NCBI GenBank assembly: GCA_020851855.1
Contig: JADZBY010000328.1
Coordinates: 1 to 9,901, forward strand
Direction of reading: 5' to 3'
Origin: Anaerolineae bacterium
Lineage (GTDB): Bacteria; Chloroflexota; Anaerolineae; Aggregatilineales; UBA2796
Length of the DNA stretch: 9,901 nt
The translations under genes and the position numbers were made by a program. Positions 5,855 to 9,901 of this stretch are shown piece by piece. Below the pieces are notes generated by a model that was not told where the DNA came from, did no database searches, and worked only from the letters and a program-made list of their open reading frames with translations. Each line of letters begins with the position of its first letter. Within the stretch, counting starts at the first letter, position 1.

Positions 5855-7012
5855 GTGAAAGCACGGATGATGCTGTTACTCGTCTTTGCCGTCGTCGCGA
5901 TGCCGGTCGGCCTCATGCCCGCCGCCGCGCAGGACAGCGGGGCCAACCGCGTCTCGTATAACGGCGTCTCGTTCGAATTTGACCCGTCGCTGGCCTACGG
6001 CGTGATCGCAGAAGTCGTGCCGCCGGAGCCGCCGGAACTCGAAGGGCCGGGTGGGCCGCTGCCGGGTCACCTGCGCTTCACCCTGATCAACCGGCAGGGC
6101 GTCGAAGGCGGCGCATTTGACGCGCCGAACGTGTGGATCTTCACCACGAGCGAGTTCGCCCGCTATCCGTTCTACCAGACCGAATTTGACGCGCTTCGCG
6201 GCATCCTGGACGAGCGCCCGGACCTGACCGACTACCTGGCCGTGGTTACGGACGGCTCGCGTAACCTGCCGTTCTTGCCCGTTGTGCCCGCCGCGCAGGT
6301 GATTCGCGGTCAGCCCGCCTACATCGAAGGCGCAGGCTGGCGCGGCGTGCGTTACCTGACCGTGTACCGGCAGGACGTGTCGCCCTTCATGGCCAATGAC
6401 TTTCGCTACACGCTCCAGGCGCTCACCGACGACGGGCGCTACCTGGCGGTCAGCGTGCCGCTCCAGACGGGCTTGTTCCCTTCGGAGCTGCCCGCCGATT
6501 TTGACTACGACACCTTCACGGCCACGTTCGAGCAATACCTGTCGGAAAGCGTGACGACGCTTGATCAGGCCGGGCCGGAAGCGTTCACGCCCAGTTTGAG
6601 CGTGGTGGAGCGCTTCGTCGGCACGATCACGCTGGAAGGTGAGAACATGGCGAGCGGCGGCGGCGCAACGCCGGAACTGGAAGGCACGAACTGGAATCTG
6701 GTCAGCCTGGGTGGGCAGAACGCCGTGGCGTCGGCCCAGCCCGTGACGCTGCAATTCCTTGCCGGTGGCAACGTGGCGGGCAATGCCGGCTGCAACACCT
6801 ACGGCGGCGCATACGAGGCGTCGGGCCAGCAGCTCACCTTTGGGCAGTTGATCTCCACGCTGCGCGCCTGTGAGCCAATGGCGGTCATGCAGCAGGAAAG
6901 CGACTACCTGACGGCGCTACAGTCCGGCGGGACGTACCAGATTGACGGCAACCGGCTGACGATCACCAGCGTGGATGGCGCATCGACGCTGGTTTTTGAG
7001 GCGGCGCAGTAA
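5855..7012 (+). CDS. Secreted META-domain protein
   Basis: This is a 385-aa protein. The N-terminus (VKARMMLLLVFAVVAMPVGLMPAAAQD) is a signal peptide: basic start, hydrophobic core and probable cleavage after A25 in AAA-QD. No lipobox Cys is present, so it should be exported rather than lipidated. Residues 30-260 form a domain I do not recognise, with a long Pro/Glu segment (VVPPEPPELEGPGGPLPG) near 54-71. A Gly-rich linker (SGGGATPE, 267-274) leads to a META domain (about 275-384) with LEGTNWNLVSL, C313 in AGCNTYGGAY and C339 in LRACEP, the usual conserved pair. META/HslJ domains occur in stress-linked envelope proteins, but their biochemical role is unclear. GTG 5855 has AGGAG 9 nt upstream and directly precedes the signal peptide. 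The open frame extends upstream to 5573, but that part is non-coding in character and overlaps the thioesterase gene. Confidence 0.88.
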   Translation: MKARMMLLLVFAVVAMPVGLMPAAAQDSGANRVSYNGVSFEFDPSLAYGVIAEVVPPEPPELEGPGGPLPGHLRFTLINRQGVEGGAFDAPNVWIFTTSEFARYPFYQTEFDALRGILDERPDLTDYLAVVTDGSRNLPFLPVVPAAQVIRGQPAYIEGAGWRGVRYLTVYRQDVSPFMANDFRYTLQALTDDGRYLAVSVPLQTGLFPSELPADFDYDTFTATFEQYLSESVTTLDQAGPEAFTPSLSVVERFVGTITLEGENMASGGGATPELEGTNWNLVSLGGQNAVASAQPVTLQFLAGGNVAGNAGCNTYGGAYEASGQQLTFGQLISTLRACEPMAVMQQESDYLTALQSGGTYQIDGNRLTITSVDGASTLVFEAAQ

Positions 7013-7030
7013 GCACGAGTCCCGCCCACA

Positions 7031-7044
7031 CCCCGTTCACGGGG
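7031..7044. terminator. Short hairpin after the META gene (weak terminator candidate)
   Basis: CCCCG (7031-7035) pairs with CGGGG (7040-7044) around a TTCA tetraloop, 18 nt downstream of the META-domain stop. No T-tract follows, so intrinsic termination is uncertain. Confidence 0.3.
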
Positions 7045-7068
7045 GTTGAGGGTTAGAGATGTTATGAA

Positions 7069-7248
7069 CCTCACCCCCTGGCCCCCTCTCCACGCGGCGT
7101 ACCGCGTAGAGAGGGGGAACGGCGCGGCGGTAGGGCCGGCGATCTCCCCTCTCTATGCCTGCCGGGGTCCCCGACCGGGTTCCCATCGAACGCTTGCGTT
7201 CAATGGGTAGTCGGGGGCGGTAGGCATGGAGAGGGGTCGGGGGTGAGG
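7069..7248. repeat. 180-bp composite palindromic intergenic element
   Basis: The outer arms CCTCACCCCC (7069-7078) and GGGGGTGAGG (7239-7248) are perfect inverted repeats. Inside are two further hairpins. The first (7082-7117) pairs CCCCCTCTC-C-ACGCGG with CCGCGT-A-GAGAGGGGG around CGTA, 15 pairs with one mismatch. The second (7146-7236) is longer. It has complementary blocks CCCCTCTC, ATGCCT, CCCCGAC, CCCAT and GAACGC on the left and their complements in mirrored order on the right, around a TT turn at 7194-7195. CCCCTCTC or its complement occurs four times. The element fills the gap between convergent genes. It contains no plausible gene and looks like a REP/MITE-type non-coding repeat. Confidence 0.85.
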
Positions 7249-7280
7249 TCCGGGCCATATTCGCCGTGCGAAGTCATGAC

Positions 7281-7300
7281 GGGCGCGTCGCGACGCGCCC
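7281..7300. repeat. Perfect 20-bp GC palindrome
   Basis: GGGCGCGTCG followed immediately by its exact reverse complement forms a loop-less palindrome. It lies between convergent genes, just right of the larger composite element, and overlaps the next hairpin at 7296. Confidence 0.85.
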
Positions 7301-7326
7301 CTACACGCGGCGGTGGTGTAGGGGCG
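7296..7326. repeat. 11-bp inverted repeat with 9-nt spacer
   Basis: CGCCCCTACAC (7296-7306) and GTGTAGGGGCG (7316-7326) are perfect inverted repeats. The left arm shares five bases with the 20-bp palindrome, so the two structures are mutually exclusive folds. Downstream, 7327-7360 holds nothing recognisable before the stop of the minus-strand gene. Together these structures could limit read-through from both sides. Confidence 0.8.
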
Positions 7327-7360
7327 GCCCAATGGCCTGAACTCCATCAGGGAGAGGGAA

Positions 7361-7615
7361 TCAAAGCTGCCCCGGGTAGTCTTGCAGGTGCATCCCGGCG
7401 CTGATGGACTGGAAGATAAGCGTGAGCGACTTGGGCGTTTCCTCGTCGTCGCTGCCTTCGATGACGATCCGATCCACGAGCAGGGCCGAGCCGGACTGCA
7501 AACACAGGCCGTACAGCTCGTCGAGCGAGTGGAAATTCCAGGTTGCCTCGCTTAAGCCCTGTTTCTCGTCCCACAGCCGGAAAACGACGTAGCCGCGTTT
7601 GACGGAAGCTGCCAC
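7361..7615 (-). CDS. Conserved-looking 84-aa hypothetical protein
   Basis: I do not recognise this 84-aa protein. Its composition is balanced and unlike the Arg/Pro-rich shadow frames around it. It alternates apparent beta strands with a short helix: YVVFRLWDEKQGLSEATWNFHSL, LYGLCLQSGSALLVDRIVIEG and SLTLIFQSIS. An acidic turn (EGSDDEETPK) lies near residues 53-62. It has a single Cys (C38), no signal peptide and no membrane helix, so it is probably cytosolic. The start is a GTG at 7615. GGGA lies very close upstream and AAGGGA about 9 nt away, so the start is only moderately certain. The longer reading from 7688 is in another frame and is rejected. A possible promoter sits at 7687-7715. It is convergent with the META gene and divergent from the SDR gene. 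Confidence 0.65.
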   Translation of the reverse strand: MAASVKRGYVVFRLWDEKQGLSEATWNFHSLDELYGLCLQSGSALLVDRIVIEGSDDEETPKSLTLIFQSISAGMHLQDYPGQL

Positions 7616-7686
7616 GTTCCCACGTCCCTTCTGCCCGCAACCGGAACACGCTGCACTCGCGCCGGTCGCGTTGTGCCCATGCTCCC

Positions 7687-7715
7687 ATTCTCTATGATTT
7701 GCCCGGCCAATTCAA
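7687..7715 (-). promoter_or_regulatory. Candidate promoter for the 84-aa protein
   Basis: Read on the minus strand, TTGAAT (7715-7710) and GAGAAT (7692-7687) are separated by 17 bp. Each matches four of six bases of the sigma-70 consensus. This lies 72 nt upstream of the GTG start. Confidence 0.35.
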
Positions 7716-7743
7716 GTCTGCGCCCTGTGGGCCGTTTCAGGGG

Positions 7744-7749
7744 TACAAT
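7744..7749 (+). promoter_or_regulatory. Candidate -10 box for the SDR gene
   Basis: TACAAT lies 56 nt upstream of the SDR GTG start in the 190-bp divergent gap 7616-7805. No matching -35 hexamer is seen 16-18 bp upstream. Confidence 0.35.
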
Positions 7750-7805
7750 CCGCGTCCTGACGGGCGTCACGGGATTCGGATGGACGCTGGTAAAGGTGCG
7801 CAAAG

Positions 7806-8498
7806 GTGGAATTTTCACTGGATTTTCATGGAAAAGTGGCTATCGTGACCGGCGCGGGCGAGGGCATCGGGCGGGCGGCGGCGGTGACGCTGGCGCAGGC
7901 CGGCGCGGCGGTGGCCGTCAACGACATCAACCCGGATCGCGCCGAAACCGTTGCAGAGACGATCCGCCGTGCAGGCGGTGAGGCATTCGGCTGGGCGGCG
8001 GACATCTCCAATCGTTTCCAGGCGGCGGCGCTCATCGAGACGACGCGGGAGCGGTACACGCGCCTGCACATCCTGGTCAACGCGGCGGGCGTGAGCAAGG
8101 CGACCCCGTTTCTCAAGATTGACGAGTACGACTGGCGGCGCATCCTTGAGGTGAACCTGACCGGCGCGTTCTTTATGACCCAGCTTGCCGGGCGTGTGAT
8201 GGCCGATGAAGGCGGCGGCGCGATTGTGAACGTGGCCAGCGTGTACGGCCCGGCGCGTAACCTGCCCGATCACGCGCCCTATGTGGCCAGCAAAGCCGGG
8301 CTGGTGGCCATGACCCGCGAAGCGGCGCACGCCCTCGCCCCGGCAAAGGTCCGCGTGAACGCCGTCTGCCCGGATGGCGACGAGAGCGGCGCCTCTGCCG
8401 ACGCCGTCGCCGCCGTGATCGCCTTTCTGTGCAGCGATCTGGCGGCGGCGCTGACCGGGCAGGCGGTCGGCGCAGACGGCGGGCTGTTGCGGGCGTGA
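7806..8498 (+). CDS. Short-chain dehydrogenase/reductase, shortened C-terminal lid
   Basis: This is a 230-aa classical SDR. It shows the cofactor motif TGAGEGIG (15-22), the acidic residue after beta 2 (N39-D40), the ADI motif (65-67), NAAG (92-95), catalytic N117 in VNL, S145 in NVASVYG, and Y159-x-x-x-K163. All catalytic residues are present. It should oxidise or reduce a hydroxyl/keto substrate with NAD(P); D40 suggests NAD(H), but this is inference. After RVNAVCP (183-189) the family normally has PG plus a helical lid of some 30-40 residues. Here PDGDESGASADA leads straight into VAAVIAFLCSDLAAALTGQAVGADGG, so about 20-30 residues of the substrate-binding region are missing without a frame break. 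GTG 7806 has AAGG 9 nt upstream and no in-frame ATG nearby. The FabG and glucose-1-dehydrogenase subgroups are the nearest look-alikes. Confidence 0.9.
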   Translation: MEFSLDFHGKVAIVTGAGEGIGRAAAVTLAQAGAAVAVNDINPDRAETVAETIRRAGGEAFGWAADISNRFQAAALIETTRERYTRLHILVNAAGVSKATPFLKIDEYDWRRILEVNLTGAFFMTQLAGRVMADEGGGAIVNVASVYGPARNLPDHAPYVASKAGLVAMTREAAHALAPAKVRVNAVCPDGDESGASADAVAAVIAFLCSDLAAALTGQAVGADGGLLRA

Positions 8499-8543
8499 GC
8501 AGTTTCCCGGCGGTTTCATGCGGCAACTTCGCCTGATCTGGCG

Positions 8544-8549
8544 TATACT
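8544..8549 (+). promoter_or_regulatory. Candidate -10 box for the MinD/ParA-like gene
   Basis: TATACT lies 51 nt upstream of the GTG start of the ATPase gene and is the same hexamer as at 5192-5197. The -35 region is not recognisable. It suggests the ATPase has its own promoter rather than depending on SDR read-through. Confidence 0.45.
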
Positions 8550-8600
8550 GGATTTTGTGAGGCCCACCGGCGGCCACTCGCATTTCAAGGAAGGCATCCC

Positions 8601-9365
8601 GTGGCGAGCGTCATCTGCGTCAACTCTTTTCGCAGCGGCACAGGCAAAACGACAGTGGCGCTCAATCTCGCCGCCATGCTGGCCATGCGCGGCGCGCGCG
8701 TCGGCCTGCTCGACGCCAATTTTGAGCACCCGGACCTGCACGAGCGCCTGGGCCTGTCCGAAGAGGCGCTGGCTCACTCCCTGAGCGATTACCTGCTCGG
8801 CAAACCGAACCTGAAGGACGCCGCGCACGACATGACCAGCCGCCTGGGCGCATTTCCGCGCGGCGCGCTGTACCTTGTGCCCGCCGCCAGCCCAACGCAC
8901 CGCCAGAAAGATCTGTTGGAAGCGGATTTTGACCCGGAGCGCTTTCGCGAGGGCGTGGACGAGCTATTGTCGGCGCTAAAACTGGACGCCGTGGTCGTGG
9001 ACGCGCGCGGCGGCCTGGATGCGGGCACGCTGCCGCTGCTCGTCGTGTGCGACATCATGGTCGCCGTCATGTCGCTGGACCGCCAGGACTACCAGGGCAC
9101 GGGCGTGCTGGTCGATCTGGCGCGGCGTGTGGAGATGCCGCACATCACCATCGTCGTCAACAGCGTGGCCGGGTCCTACGAGGTGAACGAAGTGCGCGCC
9201 GAGGTCGGGCGGGTATACGACTGCCAGGTCAGCGCGGTGGTCCCGCACGTGCCGACGATGGCGACTCCAGGCGAGAGCGGCATTCAGGCGGTGGACATGC
9301 CCGATAACGCCGCTGTGCTCGCGCTGGAGCCGGTCGCCACCCTGGTTTCGGCCTGGAAGGCGTGA
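8601..9365 (+). CDS. MinD/ParA-like P-loop ATPase
   Basis: This 254-aa protein belongs to the SIMIBI MinD/ParA class. The P-loop is SFRSGTGKTT (9-18), with catalytic-core K16 and T17. The switch region is LLDANFEHPDL (37-46), and Walker B is VVVDARGGLD (131-140). Later segments, such as VAVMSLDRQDYQGTGVLVDLARRVEMPHITIVVNSV (154-189), match the core strand and the nucleotide-base Asn loop. The deviant-Walker signature lysine (xKGGxGKT) is replaced by R11, and the next Gly by S12. The last residues do not form an obvious amphipathic membrane-targeting helix. GTG 8601 has AAGGAAGG about 6 nt upstream. No parB-like or minC/minE-like partner is in the window. It could position a cellular cargo, drive maturation of a metalloenzyme, or be regulatory; none can be chosen. 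It converges with the alkyltransferase gene, with 10 nt between the stops. Confidence 0.87.
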   Translation: MASVICVNSFRSGTGKTTVALNLAAMLAMRGARVGLLDANFEHPDLHERLGLSEEALAHSLSDYLLGKPNLKDAAHDMTSRLGAFPRGALYLVPAASPTHRQKDLLEADFDPERFREGVDELLSALKLDAVVVDARGGLDAGTLPLLVVCDIMVAVMSLDRQDYQGTGVLVDLARRVEMPHITIVVNSVAGSYEVNEVRAEVGRVYDCQVSAVVPHVPTMATPGESGIQAVDMPDNAAVLALEPVATLVSAWKA

Positions 9366-9375
9366 GACCGGTAGG

Positions 9376-9901
9376 CTACGCGCGCCTCACGAGCTGCGCT
9401 TCCAGGTCGAGCAGACGGCGCTTCCACTCGACTCCCCAGCGATAACCGGCCAGCGAGCCATCCTGGTGCACCACCCGGTGGCAGGGGATGGCGATGGCCA
9501 GCATGTTCTGGGCGCAAGCGCTGGCCACGGCGCGTACGGCGCGTGGGCGGCCCACACGTGCGGCCAGTTCGGTGTACGAGAGCGTCTCGCCCGGCTTGAT
9601 CGTCTGCAACGTGGCCCATACTTCGCGCTGGAACGTCGTGCCCTCTAGGATGTCCACCTGCGGGCGGAACGAATCGGCGCGCGCTTCGAGGAACGCGACG
9701 AGCTGGTCGGCGTACGCCTGCAAGTCTGCCGGCTCTTCGTCAAAGGACGCCTGCGGATAGCGCTGGTGCAACTCGGCGACGCGCCCGGCCAGGATGTCGG
9801 GCGTGGGCGATTGCCCGCACAGCGAGAGCGCACACAGGCCGCGCGGCGTTGCGGCCAACATCACCACGCCAAGCTGCGTCTCGAAGAAGCCAAACGTGAT
9901 A
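9376..9901 (-). CDS. O6-alkylguanine-DNA alkyltransferase domain, probably Ada-like (5' end outside window)
   Basis: The minus-strand frame is open through the right edge, so the visible 174 residues are the C-terminal part of the protein. It begins ITFGFFETQLGVVMLAATPRGLCALSL, the N-terminal beta lobe of MGMT/Ogt. After a linker comes the methyltransferase core: FQREVWATLQTIKPGETLSYTELAARVGRP (the DNA-binding helix-turn-helix region), then ASACAQNMLAIAIPCHRVVHQDGSLAGYRWGVEWKRRLLDLE. The Cys of IPCHRV is the alkyl acceptor, consumed when it repairs O6-methylguanine. The lead-in sequence resembles Ada-type proteins, where this domain follows an AraC-family helix-turn-helix, so a regulatory N-terminal half probably lies to the right. 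The internal GTG at 9867 is not the start, because the homology runs through it. The stop is TAG at 9376-9378. Confidence 0.92.
   Translation of the reverse strand, partial: ITFGFFETQLGVVMLAATPRGLCALSLCGQSPTPDILAGRVAELHQRYPQASFDEEPADLQAYADQLVAFLEARADSFRPQVDILEGTTFQREVWATLQTIKPGETLSYTELAARVGRPRAVRAVASACAQNMLAIAIPCHRVVHQDGSLAGYRWGVEWKRRLLDLEAQLVRRA

Noticed and set aside
7037..7258. 73-codon minus-strand open frame in the repeat region
   Set aside because: It lies inside the palindromic element. Its sequence is dictated by the repeats and has no ribosome-binding site worth noting.
7069..7326. CRISPR array
   Set aside because: The repeats are inverted and nested, not regularly spaced direct repeats, and no cas gene is present.
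7815..8900. 361-codon minus-strand open frame
   Set aside because: It is antisense to the SDR and the start of the ATPase gene, both of which have strong motifs and ribosome-binding sites.
9366..9375. Terminator between the convergent ATPase and alkyltransferase genes
   Set aside because: Only 10 nt separate the stops, and no stable hairpin or T-tract is visible.

Overview
The window is GC-rich chromosomal bacterial DNA. GTG starts are frequent and genes are tightly packed. The gene content suggests Chloroflexota, probably Anaerolineae-like: a large GT-C-like membrane protein with a soluble tail, a META-domain secreted protein, an FlK-type thioesterase, a Suc/Fer-like protein, and intergenic palindromes of the type rich in 'CCTCACCCCC' and 'CCCCTCTCC'. 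This assignment is inference from family resemblance. No rRNA, tRNA, CRISPR array, transposase or phage gene is visible.

Left half (1 to about 5107), minus strand: a run of five co-directional genes that could be one operon. In transcription order they are a class I SAM methyltransferase (5107-4283), a GT-C-like multi-pass membrane protein (4279-2657, only 3 nt after the methyltransferase stop), a Suc/Fer-like thioredoxin-fold [2Fe-2S] protein (2602-1661), a small C4 zinc-ribbon protein (1591-1271), and a shortened GH38 alpha-mannosidase homologue that overlaps the zinc-ribbon stop and runs off the left edge (1278-1). The GH38 homologue appears to have lost three of the four zinc/catalytic positions. 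The membrane protein keeps the GT-C loop signature but lacks one of its usual paired acidic residues.

Centre (5108-7360), plus strand: a divergent promoter region, then an FlK-like hotdog thioesterase (5251-5655), an 18-bp tandem duplication and a GC-rich hairpin, then a secreted META-domain protein (5855-7012). A 348-bp gene-free stretch follows (7013-7360). It is almost entirely foldable inverted repeats and lies between convergent genes.

Right half (7361-9901): an unrecognised 84-aa protein on the minus strand (7615-7361), divergent from a short-chain dehydrogenase (7806-8498) that lacks the usual substrate-binding lid. Next is a MinD/ParA-like ATPase with an altered signature lysine (8601-9365). 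The last gene is a convergent O6-alkylguanine-DNA alkyltransferase domain (9901-9376) that enters from the right edge and is probably the C-terminal half of an Ada-like protein.

I see no obvious defence, secretion or mobile system. The most unusual signals are the apparently inactive GH38 homologue, the lid-less SDR, and the dense palindromic element at 7069-7248.
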